From Paraflavitalea pollutisoli (GTDB lineage: Bacteria; Bacteroidota; Bacteroidia; Chitinophagales; Chitinophagaceae): 64,000 nt of DNA. Location: the NCBI RefSeq assembly GCF_029360705.1, contig NZ_JARKMX010000002.1:310001-374000 (forward strand). Reading direction: 5' to 3'. The notes beneath the pieces are model-generated. The model ran no database searches. It was not told the origin of the DNA and saw nothing but the letters and a program-made list of their open reading frames with translations. Below, piece by piece: positions 1 to 9,494 of the stretch. A program made the translations under genes and the position numbers. Each line of letters opens with the position of its first letter. Position 1 is the first letter of the stretch.

Positions 1-2236
1 CGAAACCACTGAAACAAAAGATCACGAAACCTGCGATCAACACGAGTGACGTATAAATGATACTGATACCAGTTTTATGAATGGTGTCGATCACTATTTC
101 CTGGGCAGGCTTTTCGATTTTATAAAGCTCCTGCTTGTAATTGACCAGGAATCGGATCGTGATATCAACGGCGATACCCAGGGCTACCGAGAAAACCAGT
201 ACGGTGGAGGGTTTAATGGCCACACCAGTCCATCCCATCACGCCCGCGGTGATCACCAGCGGAATAACGTTGGGCACGAGTGAGCACAACAGGATCTTCA
301 CCGAACGGAACAGGTAGAGCATGCACAAGGCGATCAACAGAAAAGCCCAGGCAATACTTTCTTTAAGTCCATTGATGATAAAGGCACTGCCTTCGAGGAA
401 GGTGACCGTGGTGCCTGTGTACTCGACCTTATAACGGGTGGTATCGAACAGCTGATCGCTTTTCGCCTGGATATTGCTGATCAGCTCCGGCAGGCGTTTG
501 CTACCCACATCGGCCATGTTGACCGTGACCCGGGTACGCTGGCGGGTGCTGTCCATATAAGATCGAACGACTTTATTGAATGTACTCTGTTTGGCGGTGC
601 TGTCTTCCGGTTTGGCACTGAGGTATTGCGCCAGAAAACCGACGTCGAAGCTGGTGGGCAGTCCGTATTGCACACTATCCCCATCGTAGTATGCCTGGCG
701 GGCAAACTTCAAGCCTTCTACAATCGAAAGGGGGCGTGCCATTTCGGGCTGTTCTTTGATATAAGTGGAAAGGGTGTCGATCTTGGCGAGTGTCTGCAGC
801 ATATTGGCCCGCAGTCCATTCTTGCGTTTGGTGTCGACTACGATCTCGAGCGGCATGATGCCTTTAAAGTTCTTTTCGAAAAACTTGAGGTCGGTATAGA
901 TCTTATCCGTCTTGGGCAGGTCATCGACCATGAAGCCCACCGACTTGAGGCGGAAGATGCCGACAACCGCCACGACCATAATCAGGGCCGTTACGCCATA
1001 GATCGTTTTACGATGCCCCACCGACCAGATCTCGAGACGATCCAGTGCAGACAGCATCCATTTATTGTCGAGGTATTTGGTGTGGCGGGGTTTGGGGGCA
1101 GGCAGAAAACTCAGGGCTACTGGGATCAGGATCACCGAAATGAAGAAAAGCGCCATGATATTGATGCCTGCTACGAAGCCAAACTCTTTCAATACCGCAC
1201 TTTTGGTGAGCGCAAATACACCAAAGCCAATAGCTGCAGCAATGTTACAGAACAGGGTAACGATACCCATACGGCTGATCATTTCTGTCAGCGCCTTTTG
1301 CTTCCTGGCCTTCAGCTCCAGGGAAGGGTCAGTATCGCTCCAGGCTGTATGGAATTTGTTGAGGAAATAAATACAATTGGGAATGCCGATCACGACCACC
1401 AGCGGTGGAATGAGGGCGTTGAGGATGGTGATCTTGTAGCCCATCAGCACCATGGTACCGAGGCTCCACAATACACCAATGATCACCACCGCCAGCGACA
1501 TACTCATGGCGCTAAAGCTGCGGAAAGAGACCAACAGCAGAACAGCCGACAAGATCACAGAGCCCAGCAGGAACCATTGCATTTCCCGGGCAACCTTGGT
1601 AGCTATATTGGTGCGGATCAGCGGCAAGCCACTGTAGTGCATGTCGATGGAATGTTTTTTACCAAAAGCCTCGCCTACGGCGACGATGTCGGCGACCACA
1701 TCATTTCTCTTTTTGGAGTTGAGTACTTCCTTGTTGACCCCAATGGCCATGAGGTACGTGTGGGTGGTGGGATTGTACAACAGGCCCTGGTAAAAAGGCA
1801 GGCTGTGGAATACGGCGGCAGCGCTGTCGAGGGTAGCCTGTGATAATTTACCGGGCGGGAATACCGGAACGGCATCCAGCTTTTCGCCGGCAGAATCGCG
1901 GCGCAGGTTGGTGGCGGCTGGTACACTCAGCACGCTTTCTACGTGCTGCACTTTTTTCAGGTCGGCCGCCAGCTGGACATAATCATTGAAAACGGCTTCC
2001 GTAAACAGCTTATCGGTTTGCACACCCACCATCACCATATTGCCATCTTCGCCAAATTGCTGGCGGAAGGCCTGGTAGGTGAGGTACTTGGGGTTATCGG
2101 TGGGGATGGCGCGGGTAAATTCGTAACTCAATTGCACCTTGCTGGCATGCCAGGCCATAAAAGCAGTAATACCAAGGAGCACGACCAACAGCGACCAGCG
2201 GAATCGAAGAATAAATCGAGCGAGGGTTCCCCACAT
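1..2236 (-). CDS. RND/MMPL-family exporter, 3' end outside window
   Basis: This is an inner-membrane transporter of the RND superfamily (MMPL/HpnN-like branch). The frame is open for 745 codons from an ATG and runs off the left edge, so the C-terminus is missing. TM1 lies at about residues 12-31 and is followed by a periplasmic domain, a TM bundle, a second periplasmic domain and a second TM bundle, which is the duplicated RND plan. The second bundle carries GIAVD at about residue 687, the acidic TM motif associated with proton coupling in this family. The substrate is unknown; relatives export lipids, hopanoids or small molecules. It is divergent from porZ. Family confidence is high, substrate confidence none. 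Confidence 0.88.
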   Translation of the reverse strand, partial: MWGTLARFILRFRWSLLVVLLGITAFMAWHASKVQLSYEFTRAIPTDNPKYLTYQAFRQQFGEDGNMVMVGVQTDKLFTEAVFNDYVQLAADLKKVQHVESVLSVPAATNLRRDSAGEKLDAVPVFPPGKLSQATLDSAAAVFHSLPFYQGLLYNPTTHTYLMAIGVNKEVLNSKKRNDVVADIVAVGEAFGKKHSIDMHYSGLPLIRTNIATKVAREMQWFLLGSVILSAVLLLVSFRSFSAMSMSLAVVIIGVLWSLGTMVLMGYKITILNALIPPLVVVIGIPNCIYFLNKFHTAWSDTDPSLELKARKQKALTEMISRMGIVTLFCNIAAAIGFGVFALTKSAVLKEFGFVAGINIMALFFISVILIPVALSFLPAPKPRHTKYLDNKWMLSALDRLEIWSVGHRKTIYGVTALIMVVAVVGIFRLKSVGFMVDDLPKTDKIYTDLKFFEKNFKGIMPLEIVVDTKRKNGLRANMLQTLAKIDTLSTYIKEQPEMARPLSIVEGLKFARQAYYDGDSVQYGLPTSFDVGFLAQYLSAKPEDSTAKQSTFNKVVRSYMDSTRQRTRVTVNMADVGSKRLPELISNIQAKSDQLFDTTRYKVEYTGTTVTFLEGSAFIINGLKESIAWAFLLIALCMLYLFRSVKILLCSLVPNVIPLVITAGVMGWTGVAIKPSTVLVFSVALGIAVDITIRFLVNYKQELYKIEKPAQEIVIDTIHKTGISIIYTSLVLIAGFVIFCFSGF

Positions 2237-2468
2237 GAGCGATCAACAATTTAATGAAGAATAATAACGAGCAAAACCCAGCCTACAGTATATTTCAGGC
2301 ACCGGGATATGGTCAACCATGCAGGACCATTCGATGCATGACTGGTATTGTGGCCTGCTCGCCGGCCATCATCGGCCATCGAGCCCCACCAGGGCGGGCG
2401 AGGCAAAGAAACATACTTTGCAGGGATTACAGAAGTTTTCCCGTCTTAAATCTGTGCGGCCATTCAAT

Positions 2469-2476
2469 TAACTTTG
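2469..2476 (+). promoter_or_regulatory. TAnnTTTG promoter of porZ
   Basis: TAACTTTG matches the Bacteroidota -7 element exactly. Only 8 nt separate it from the ATG chosen for porZ, so transcription should begin at or just before the start codon. It also argues against the longer in-frame start at 2254. Confidence 0.55.
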
Positions 2477-2484
2477 AATGCAAT

Positions 2485-4779
2485 ATGCCTTTCAGAGCCC
2501 TTTTTTCATACCTGTTGCTGCTGCTCCTGCCCTGCGTTTTACGGGGGCAAATAGCCCCTATCGGACAGTGGCGGGATCACCTCCCCTATCACTCCGCCAT
2601 CGCTGTAGCCGGCACCGACGACAAGGTTTGGTGCGCGACTCCCTTTAGCCTGTTTTCCCTTGGTACAGACGATCATTCCGTTGATCGGTTCAGCAAAACC
2701 AACGGGCTCTCCGCAACCGGGATCACCGCCTTTGTCGCAAATGCCACCATGGTGGTGATTGGCTATACCAACAGCCGGGTCGACCTGCTCGATGCTGACG
2801 GCCTGTTTTCTATCGACGCGATCCGTCAATCACCGATCGTCGGCGACAAGATTATTCATCAGATTTTAATCCGCAACGGCCTCGCTTACCTGGCCACCGG
2901 GCTGGGCATCATCGCCATCGACCTCACCAAAAAAGAAGTCAAGGACACCTACGTGATCGGGCAAAATGGTCAACAGGTGGCCATCACCAGCCTGAGTGCC
3001 GATGCTAATTTTCTCTATGCCGCTACCCAGGAAGGCCTCAAAAGGGGGCGAATCAACAACAGCAACCTGGCCGATTTTCGTAACTGGACCTTGGTTTCCG
3101 GCAACAATGGACTTCCTGCCGGACCGGTCGACGCAGCCGCCCTCTTTCAAAACAACCTCGTTGTGCTACACAACAATTCCTTGTATGTACTGCAGAACGA
3201 CCAATGGCAGTTATTTTACAGCAGCGACCAAACCATTCAGCATATCGACCCCGCAGGCGCCAAACTATTGGTGAGTGAACAGTCGGCCGTGGAGGGACGG
3301 GTGACTGTTCTTTCCCCCCAGGGCATGGTGCTCGAAACGATCCGCGATGCCCGCTATACCAGGGCTCCACGACAAACCATCGAAGCAGATGGCTACTACT
3401 GGATCGCCGACAGCCTGGCCGGCCTGACCCGTTATGCGGCCAATCAATTTGAGTCTTTCGTGCCCAATTCTCCCCGGGGCATCGCCACGGGCCCACTGCA
3501 GGTATTGAATCACTCCCTATGGGCTGCTGCAGGCAGCGTATCACCCAATTGGTTGCCACAGGGCAATACAAATGGTTTGTACAACCTGGCCAATGACAGC
3601 TGGACCAATGTCAACTACACTACCCTGCCCGCTTTGGACAGCCTGCCAGACCTGGTATCGCTGACCATCGCCCCCATCGATGAAAGTGTTTGGGCTGGTT
3701 CATTCGGCGGCGGCTTGCTGCAACGGCAAACCGATGGCCGCATTAACGTGTTCAAACAAAATACCGGTTTGCAGCCGGCTGACGGATACCCCGGCAGTTA
3801 CCGCGTAGGCGGTCTGGCATTTGACCGGGAGCAGCAATTGTGGATCGCGAATTACGGTGCACGGAAGCCCCTGGTAATGCGAAAAAAGGACGGTAGCTGG
3901 CAATCTTTTTTCGTACCTTATGCGATACCCGAAAATGCGGTGGGGCCGCTGATCGTAGACGACTATGATCAGAAATGGATCATCGCTCCCAACGGCAATG
4001 GGCTGCTTTGTTTCAACCATGGTCAGTCGGTCGATAATGCCGGCGACGACCGGTGGAAGTGGTACCGCAATGGCCGTGGCAATGGCAACCTGCCCGACAA
4101 CCAGGTACTATCGGTGGCAAGCGACAAAAATGGCTTTATCTGGATTGGCACCAGCCGAGGTATTGGTATTGTACAATGTCCGGGAGAAGTATTTACTGCA
4201 AACGGATGCGAAGCGATACTCCCGGTAGTGCAGCAGGACAATTTTGCCGGCTATCTGTTTAGTGGCGAGCAGGTGCAAAGTATAGCGATAGATGGCGCCG
4301 ACCGCAAATGGATCGGCACCAAAAACGGCGTTTGGCTGATCAGTCCGGATGGTTCAACCACCATTGCGCGCTTCACCGCAGAGAATAGCCCGCTGCTGAG
4401 CAATGACATTTTGCAGATTGCCATCGACGGTCAAACCGGTGAAGTGTTCTTCGCTACTGATAAGGGGATTTGTTCGTACCGGTCTACTGCCACCGAAGGC
4501 GGCAGTACCAATAGCAGCGTACTCGTTTTTCCCAATCCTGTGCCGCCGGGGTATACCGGCACCATCGCCATCCGTGGAGTTGTGAACAATGCCATTGTGA
4601 AGATTGCCGAACTGGATGGGCGCCTGGTTTACCAAACGCGGGCCCAGGGTGGCCAGGCAGTCTGGAACGGAAAGGATTACCGGGGTAAATCTATTTCAAC
4701 CGGCGTGTACCTGGTATTGATCAGCGACGACAACAAACAGGAAAAGGCAGTTGCCAAAATCATATTTGTACAAAAATGA
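2485..4779 (+). CDS. porZ: PorZ-like beta-propeller protein of the type IX secretion system
   Basis: The product is 764 aa. Residues 1-22 form a signal peptide ending near LRGQ, and the mature protein opens with a QWRDHLPY stretch typical of PorZ. Two-component-regulator-type propeller repeats follow (many WIGT/WIA blades), and the last 85 residues form a T9SS sorting domain (VFPNPVPPGYTG through GVYLVLISDD to KIIFVQK). In Porphyromonas, PorZ is part of the surface attachment complex that adds A-LPS to cargo. An upstream in-frame ATG at 2254 adds 77 residues without a signal sequence and is not favoured. The stop overlaps the recO start by 4 nt (ATGA), so the two are translationally coupled. 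Confidence 0.82.
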   Translation: MPFRALFSYLLLLLLPCVLRGQIAPIGQWRDHLPYHSAIAVAGTDDKVWCATPFSLFSLGTDDHSVDRFSKTNGLSATGITAFVANATMVVIGYTNSRVDLLDADGLFSIDAIRQSPIVGDKIIHQILIRNGLAYLATGLGIIAIDLTKKEVKDTYVIGQNGQQVAITSLSADANFLYAATQEGLKRGRINNSNLADFRNWTLVSGNNGLPAGPVDAAALFQNNLVVLHNNSLYVLQNDQWQLFYSSDQTIQHIDPAGAKLLVSEQSAVEGRVTVLSPQGMVLETIRDARYTRAPRQTIEADGYYWIADSLAGLTRYAANQFESFVPNSPRGIATGPLQVLNHSLWAAAGSVSPNWLPQGNTNGLYNLANDSWTNVNYTTLPALDSLPDLVSLTIAPIDESVWAGSFGGGLLQRQTDGRINVFKQNTGLQPADGYPGSYRVGGLAFDREQQLWIANYGARKPLVMRKKDGSWQSFFVPYAIPENAVGPLIVDDYDQKWIIAPNGNGLLCFNHGQSVDNAGDDRWKWYRNGRGNGNLPDNQVLSVASDKNGFIWIGTSRGIGIVQCPGEVFTANGCEAILPVVQQDNFAGYLFSGEQVQSIAIDGADRKWIGTKNGVWLISPDGSTTIARFTAENSPLLSNDILQIAIDGQTGEVFFATDKGICSYRSTATEGGSTNSSVLVFPNPVPPGYTGTIAIRGVVNNAIVKIAELDGRLVYQTRAQGGQAVWNGKDYRGKSISTGVYLVLISDDNKQEKAVAKIIFVQK

Positions 4780-5513
4780 TCCAGTCCACCAAAGGAATTG
4801 TTTTGAAAACGGTGAAGTATGGTGACACGAGCATCATCGTGACCATCTATACGGAGCTGTTTGGTGTGCAGTCTTACCTGGTAAATGGTGTGCGAACGTC
4901 CACCAAGAAAGGTCCCGGCAAGGCCAACCTGTTTCAACCGGCGGCCATACTCGACCTGGTGGTATACCACAATGACCTGAAGAACCTGCAAAGGCTCAAA
5001 GAATACCGCTGGTCGTATATCTACCAGCACCTGTTCTTCAATGTGATCAAGAACTCGGTTGCGCTCTACATGATCGAATTGCTGCAGAAAACCCTGAAGC
5101 AGCCGGAGGCCAACAGTGACCTGTTTCATTTTATCGAGGATACCTTCATGCACCTGGATAGTGCAGAAGATTATGTCACTGCCAATTTCGGTTTGTTCTT
5201 TGCTCTGCACCTTACTACATTTCTTGGTTTCCGGTTCAGCGATGATTATTCGGAAGAACATCCCTACCTCGACCTGCAGGAGGGGGAGTTTGTGCACGAG
5301 CATCCTATACACCCTTATTTTTTACAGGGACAGTACAGTTATATTACCTCTCAATTACTGCGGGTGATGCAGCCACATGAACTGAAGGAGATCCGACTCA
5401 ACCAGGAAACGCGGCGCACTTTGATGCAAGCTTATCAAACCTTCTATGCTTTGCATGTGGCCGACTTCGGCACAATGAAGACCTTACCGGTGCTGCAGGA
5501 AGTATTGGGGTAA
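4776..5513 (+). CDS. recO: DNA repair protein RecO
   Basis: The product is 245 aa. The N-terminus (STKGIVLKTVKYGDTSIIVTIYT) is the RecO OB-fold, and the helical remainder (LKRLKEY-type region, then TANFGLFFALHLTTFLGF) fits the C-terminal domain. RecO loads RecA onto SSB-coated DNA together with RecR in gap repair. No C4 zinc cluster is visible, which is common in this phylum. It starts inside the porZ stop codon, so it depends on porZ transcription and probably on porZ translation. It ends convergently with the amidohydrolase, about 70 nt away. Confidence 0.9.
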   Translation: MIQSTKGIVLKTVKYGDTSIIVTIYTELFGVQSYLVNGVRTSTKKGPGKANLFQPAAILDLVVYHNDLKNLQRLKEYRWSYIYQHLFFNVIKNSVALYMIELLQKTLKQPEANSDLFHFIEDTFMHLDSAEDYVTANFGLFFALHLTTFLGFRFSDDYSEEHPYLDLQEGEFVHEHPIHPYFLQGQYSYITSQLLRVMQPHELKEIRLNQETRRTLMQAYQTFYALHVADFGTMKTLPVLQEVLG

Positions 5514-5585
5514 CTCTGGCCGAGCGCAGGTAGCCTCGATGAATTGACATTCCTGGGACACAATACACTAAGTGCTGCGCGATCA

Positions 5586-6770
5586 TCAACCGACACGCCT
5601 GGCCACGGACAGGTCTTCACTCACTATCACCACGCCTGGCTGTTTGCCCGGCTCAAAACTCCCAAACCGGTCTTCAATGCCCAGTGCGATAGCGCCATTC
5701 AGCGTGCCCCATTGCAGCAAGGTTTGTAATGGTATCTGGGGAAAATGCTGACGCAGGGTGTTGATCTCAGCAGCCATGTCCAGGGCGTGGTTGCTGGCCA
5801 GGCTATCGGTGCCGATGACCAGGTTGACCCCGTGCTGCAGCAGCAGGTGCACGTCGGGCAGGCCATTGCCGATATATAGGTTAGCATTGGGACAAAGGCA
5901 AAAATGCACTTCGGGAAGGCTGCCGGCTTGGCGACCTTCTTCCAGGAATTGCAGATCGGCTTCACTGGTGGTTATGTTGTGCACCAGCAACACGGTCTGG
6001 TTGGGAAGAAACCGGGGTAAGGTGGTTTGCAGGCTCGTTTTGCCCTGAGGCTGGTAGAAAGCAATATCCAGCCCGAGCGTTTCGTACAAACGGTTAAAGC
6101 CTCCCTGGCCGGTTTGCATAAATTGTTCTTCCGCCTCACTTTCCTGGTTGTGCAGGGTGAGCAGGCCATGCGGCTGACTGATGGCGATAAGGCCAAACAA
6201 GGTGGGTGACACTGAATAGGGTGCATGAGGCACGATGGAGCTATTGGCCCCCCAGCGATTGGTGACGGCTGGCGCAGCTGCCCGGAACTGGTGGTAGACC
6301 GTTTCTGCCGCGGCAAATCGCGCGGCGGCGGTGGCATCCAGGAAACCGGTGGCTTCGATAAAATTCTGGTAATACAGGCGACCGGCCTGCTTTTGGGGAA
6401 GGGTAAAGGCGGTGTTGCAAATATCTCCTACCGCCACGATGCCTTGCTGCCGCATGGCGGTCTCAGCTGCCTCAATGGCTTGCAAAACAAGCTCTTCCTG
6501 CACTGCACGTTGTCCCATGACCCCTAAGAGGAAATCGATCATCCCGCTGCCTGCGGGGATCACGTCTTTCATATGACTGAGCTCGAGGTGGCAATGGGCA
6601 TTGACGAATCCGGGTGTCAATATCCCGTCCCAATATTGCACATCGTCGCCGGCTTCCTGCCGGTCAACCAGTGCCTCGACCCGGCCATCTGCATCAGTGA
6701 TCAGAACCAATGCTTCCCGCAGCTCGCTGCCGGTAAATATTTGTGGTGCGCTGAATTTTCTGTACCCCAT
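5586..6770 (-). CDS. Amidohydrolase-superfamily deaminase/hydrolase
   Basis: The product is a 394-aa cytoplasmic metal-dependent hydrolase. The HxH metal pair is H59/H61 in VNAHCHLELSH. Further expected ligands and catalytic residues are H182 (VPHAPYSVSP), H207/E210 (LHNQESEAEE), H264 and D322 (IGTDSLASN). The arrangement with CPNANLYIGNG resembles the S-adenosylhomocysteine/methylthioadenosine and aminodeoxyfutalosine deaminases. The substrate cannot be settled from sequence. If the organism used the futalosine route to menaquinone it could be the aminofutalosine deaminase, but no mqn gene is present in the window. It is divergent from prfA. Confidence 0.8.
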   Translation of the reverse strand: MGYRKFSAPQIFTGSELREALVLITDADGRVEALVDRQEAGDDVQYWDGILTPGFVNAHCHLELSHMKDVIPAGSGMIDFLLGVMGQRAVQEELVLQAIEAAETAMRQQGIVAVGDICNTAFTLPQKQAGRLYYQNFIEATGFLDATAAARFAAAETVYHQFRAAAPAVTNRWGANSSIVPHAPYSVSPTLFGLIAISQPHGLLTLHNQESEAEEQFMQTGQGGFNRLYETLGLDIAFYQPQGKTSLQTTLPRFLPNQTVLLVHNITTSEADLQFLEEGRQAGSLPEVHFCLCPNANLYIGNGLPDVHLLLQHGVNLVIGTDSLASNHALDMAAEINTLRQHFPQIPLQTLLQWGTLNGAIALGIEDRFGSFEPGKQPGVVIVSEDLSVARRVG

Positions 6771-6787
6771 GTGAACTTTGAAACGAT

Positions 6788-6795
6788 TAACTTTG
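6788..6795 (+). promoter_or_regulatory. TAnnTTTG promoter of prfA
   Basis: TAACTTTG is an exact match to the -7 element, 91 nt before the prfA ATG. This implies an 80-90 nt leader. Confidence 0.45.
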
Positions 6796-6886
6796 CAAGC
6801 CTTTATAACCAGGAAAACAACCTTCTGAACAGGTAATTGTTGGCTGACGCCAACCGCCTTTCAGGATTCGTAAAAATACAGCAAAC

Positions 6887-7951
6887 ATGTTAGACAAACT
6901 GGAAGCGATCAAGGCCCGTTTTGAGGATCTGGGTGTATCATTGACCAACCCTGCTATTGTAAGCGATAACAGGAAGTTTACCGAACTGAGCAAGGAATAC
7001 CGTGGCCTTGAAAAGATCGTATTGGCCCATAATCAATATAAGGAAGTGTTGAACGACCTGGAAAGCTACCGGGAAGCTATGCGGGGCAATGACGAAGAGC
7101 TGCGTGAGCTGGCGAAGGAAGAACTGCCCGGGCTGGAAGAAAAGAAAGATAGGCTGGAAGCTGAAATACGTCAATTACTGATACCAAAAGACCCGCAGGA
7201 CCAGAAGAACGTCATCCTGGAGATCCGGGGTGGAACGGGTGGTGATGAAGCCGCCCTGTTTGCCGGCGACCTCTTACGTATGTACCTGCGCTATTGCGAA
7301 CGCAAAGGCTGGAAAACAGCTGTGCTGAGCGAAACCGAGGGTACAGCGGGTGGATACAAAGAAGTACAGCTGGAAGTTGTTGGCGACGACGTATATGGGA
7401 CCCTCAAATTTGAGAGTGGTGTACACCGGGTACAGCGGGTACCCGATACAGAAGCATCTGGCCGGGTACACACTTCAGCGGCCACTGTGGCGGTGATGCC
7501 CGAAGCGGAAGAAGTAGACGTAGAAGTAAGGGATGCCGACGTGAAAATGGAAACTGCCCGAAGCGGTGGTGCCGGAGGTCAGAACGTAAACAAGGTAGAA
7601 ACTAAAGTAATCCTCACCCACTTACCTTCAGGTACCGTGGTTACCTGCCAAACCGAGCGTACCCAGCTGGGTAACCGGGAAAAAGCGATGCAGATGCTGC
7701 GTACCAAGTTGTACGAAGAGCAGGTGCGCAAGCAGGAAGATGAAATATCCCGTCACCGGAAGAGCCTGGTTAGTACGGGCGACCGGAGTGCCAAGATCCG
7801 CACCTACAACTATCCCCAGGGGCGTGTTACCGATCACCGCATTGGGTTGACGGTGTATAACCTGGATGATGTCATGAACGGAAACGTTCAGGAGTTCATC
7901 GACGCACTGCAGTTTGCAGAAAATGCAGAAAAGATGGCCAAGCAGAACTAA
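6887..7951 (+). CDS. prfA: Peptide chain release factor 1
   Basis: The product is 354 aa, normal for RF1. It terminates translation at UAA and UAG. The catalytic GGQ is at residues 230-232 ([11 protein letters not shown]), preceded by [11 protein letters not shown]. The codon-reading tripeptide is P-D-T at 186-188, which fits the RF1 P-x-T pattern rather than the RF2 S-P-F. There is no in-frame stop near codon 25 as in RF2 genes. The start gives the usual [16 protein letters not shown]-terminus. Confidence 0.96.
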   Translation: MLDKLEAIKARFEDLGVSLTNPAIVSDNRKFTELSKEYRGLEKIVLAHNQYKEVLNDLESYREAMRGNDEELRELAKEELPGLEEKKDRLEAEIRQLLIPKDPQDQKNVILEIRGGTGGDEAALFAGDLLRMYLRYCERKGWKTAVLSETEGTAGGYKEVQLEVVGDDVYGTLKFESGVHRVQRVPDTEASGRVHTSAATVAVMPEAEEVDVEVRDADVKMETARSGGAGGQNVNKVETKVILTHLPSGTVVTCQTERTQLGNREKAMQMLRTKLYEEQVRKQEDEISRHRKSLVSTGDRSAKIRTYNYPQGRVTDHRIGLTVYNLDDVMNGNVQEFIDALQFAENAEKMAKQN

Positions 7952-8025
7952 GGTTCTGCTCTTGCCAAGCTGCACCCCCTGCCCCAGCATAACGTTATTG
8001 GCTTAATCATCTAAATACAACGTTT

Positions 8026-8592
8026 ATGTTAGACAATCTAATCAACCTGGTACGCGAACAGGCAGGCGATGCTATTATCAACAATCCTACGGTTCCTAAT
8101 GAGCGCAATGAAGAAGCAATCGCTGCTACCAGTGAATCTATCGCTGGTGGGCTGCAAGGCATGTTGGCTTCTGGCGGGCTCAAAGATGTGCTGAAGTTAT
8201 TTGGCGGTCAGGAAGCTCCTTCGGGTAACAACCCGGTGGTACAGAACCTGTCGGGCAATGTGATCCAGCAGTTGATGAGCCGGTTTGGATTGGATCAACA
8301 GGCGGCTGGCGGTATTGCGGGCAACCTGATCCCCCAGGTATTGCAAAAGCTGGTCAGCAAGACCAATGATCCGGCCGACAGCAGTTTTGATCTGCAAGGT
8401 ATTTTCAATCAGTTATCAGGTGGTAAATCACAAGGCGTCAATATTCAGGGATTGCTGGGGAAGGTTACCCAGGGAGGCCTTGACAAGGATGGTGACGGTG
8501 ATGTAGACCTGCAGGATGCGATGGCCATGTTCTCCGGTGGTCAGGGCGGCGGCGGTTTGATGGACTCTGTCAAGGGATTATTCGGCCGCTAA
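8026..8592 (+). CDS. Small Gly/Gln-rich protein with an EF-hand/dockerin-like loop
   Basis: This 188-aa protein has no signal peptide. The first 140 residues are helical and rich in Gly, Gln, Leu and Asn (FGLDQQAAGGIAGNLIPQVLQKLV), reminiscent of DUF937-type proteins. Residues 153-164 (DKDGDGDVDLQD) have the 1-3-5-7-9-12 acidic spacing of a calcium-binding EF-hand or dockerin loop. The C-terminus is a glycine run followed by a short amphipathic tail. The function is unknown. It follows prfA by 74 nt in the same direction, and cotranscription is possible. Confidence 0.7.
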   Translation: MLDNLINLVREQAGDAIINNPTVPNERNEEAIAATSESIAGGLQGMLASGGLKDVLKLFGGQEAPSGNNPVVQNLSGNVIQQLMSRFGLDQQAAGGIAGNLIPQVLQKLVSKTNDPADSSFDLQGIFNQLSGGKSQGVNIQGLLGKVTQGGLDKDGDGDVDLQDAMAMFSGGQGGGGLMDSVKGLFGR

Positions 8593-8933
8593 GCACCCAT
8601 ATCGATTAAGTTTAATATTCTTTTAATAGAAGCGTGTACGTCAGGTAGTTAAAATAACCTATAGAATGTTGATTTTAGCGCATCTGAATGTTAACATTTT
8701 GAAAAAATCTGTAAAGGGAGTGGAAAATAAACGCAGGGGTCGTTCCTTTGTGATGTCAAACGACACGCTCTTTCACAGACAATATTTTAAGCAAGTCGCG
8801 GTTTCGTTTTAAACCTTCTTTAACGGCGGGGATCATACTAATGGCACCGGATTTGCGTTACAATAGTTGAAGATTATTATAAAAGACTTACATAAAGCAG
8901 TCAATTTTCTCATAAGCAGTTAGTTTTGGTTAC
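8593..8933. other. Gene-free interval, possible structured RNA or 3' leader
   Basis: No convincing gene is visible. The right part is AT-rich, with several short possible pairings, for example GTCGTT at 8739 with AACGAC at 8759. Two tiny frames exist: ATG at 8841 (9 codons) and TTG at 8867 (18 codons, LKIIIKDLHKAVNFLISS). Neither can be called a gene. The interval ends in a strong terminator. An sRNA or a long 3' UTR of the upstream gene is possible. Confidence 0.4.
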
Positions 8934-8964
8934 GGCCCTTGTTTCTACAAGGGCCATTTTTTTT
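8934..8964 (+). terminator. Rho-independent terminator
   Basis: GGCCCTTG pairs with CAAGGGCC across a 6-nt loop, then A and eight T. It points rightward and lies 340 nt beyond the nearest plus-strand gene. A TAGTTTTG promoter-like element sits only 5 nt upstream, at 8921-8928. Confidence 0.85.
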
Positions 8965-8979
8965 GCAACTAACTGTAGT

Positions 8980-9393
8980 TCAATTCCTAAATAAACTTCT
9001 GGGATACAAATACAAGAGCCAGGCAGCCGCTACCAGGGCACCTCCTGTGTCGGCGAGAATATCACCGGGATCAAAGCTTCGTTGGGGAATAAAGTATAAT
9101 TGTACATATTCCAGGACAATTCCGAGGGCACTACTCAAAAAAGTGAGGATTATGACCAGCCTGGTCCAATTGCCTGTTTGCGGTTTTTTGTTGGCGTAAT
9201 GGGCTCCCCAGAAAAAAACAATTCCACCGAAAAGTATAACGTGAACGACTTTATCGAAATGGGGTATTTCGAAAAACTGGATACCGTCACCTGGTATGGA
9301 AGATCCTGGCAAACATAATAATACAATGGTGATCAGGGTCCAGATAACGGGAAGATATTTCCTGGTGCAAAGTCTTCTTAATAATGCGCGCAT
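8980..9393 (-). CDS. VanZ-family membrane protein
   Basis: The product is about 137 aa from the preferred start (MRALLRRLCT). An upstream ATG at 9432 would add 13 residues, but it precedes a TATCTTTC promoter-like element 7 nt before the chosen ATG. Four hydrophobic segments are visible (YLPVIWTLITIVLLCLPG, VVHVILFGGIVFFWGAHYA, LVIILTFLSSALGIVLEYVQ, ALVAAAWLLYL). The VanZ signature residues include HFDKVVH and RSFDPGDILADTGG. The role is unknown; VanZ itself gives low-level teicoplanin resistance, but most homologues are uncharacterised. Confidence 0.82.
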   Translation of the reverse strand: MRALLRRLCTRKYLPVIWTLITIVLLCLPGSSIPGDGIQFFEIPHFDKVVHVILFGGIVFFWGAHYANKKPQTGNWTRLVIILTFLSSALGIVLEYVQLYFIPQRSFDPGDILADTGGALVAAAWLLYLYPRSLFRN

Positions 9394-9430
9394 ACTGACC
9401 GAAAGATAGTTCAAATCCATGCATAAAAAC

Positions 9431-9470
9431 AAAGGTTTTGCCGAGTCGCATCAACTGCAGCAAAACCTTT
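9431..9470 (-). terminator. Terminator of the sigma/anti-sigma operon
   Basis: A perfect 11-bp inverted repeat, AAAGGTTTTGC with GCAAAACCTTT, is separated by 18 nt. Read leftward it is followed by GTTTTTATG. It lies just after the anti-sigma factor stop. Confidence 0.7.
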
Positions 9471-9494
9471 GAAATGTTTTCTAACAAGATGAAT

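Noticed and set aside
626-1843. Plus-strand open frame of 405 codons
   Set aside because: It is antisense to the RND exporter, whose frame is family-matched throughout. The antisense product is His/Asp/Gln-rich and has no domain.
7442-7450. P-D-T instead of P-A-T or P-V-T in the RF1 codon-reading motif
   Set aside because: The middle position of P-x-T varies naturally, and the first and third residues are intact.
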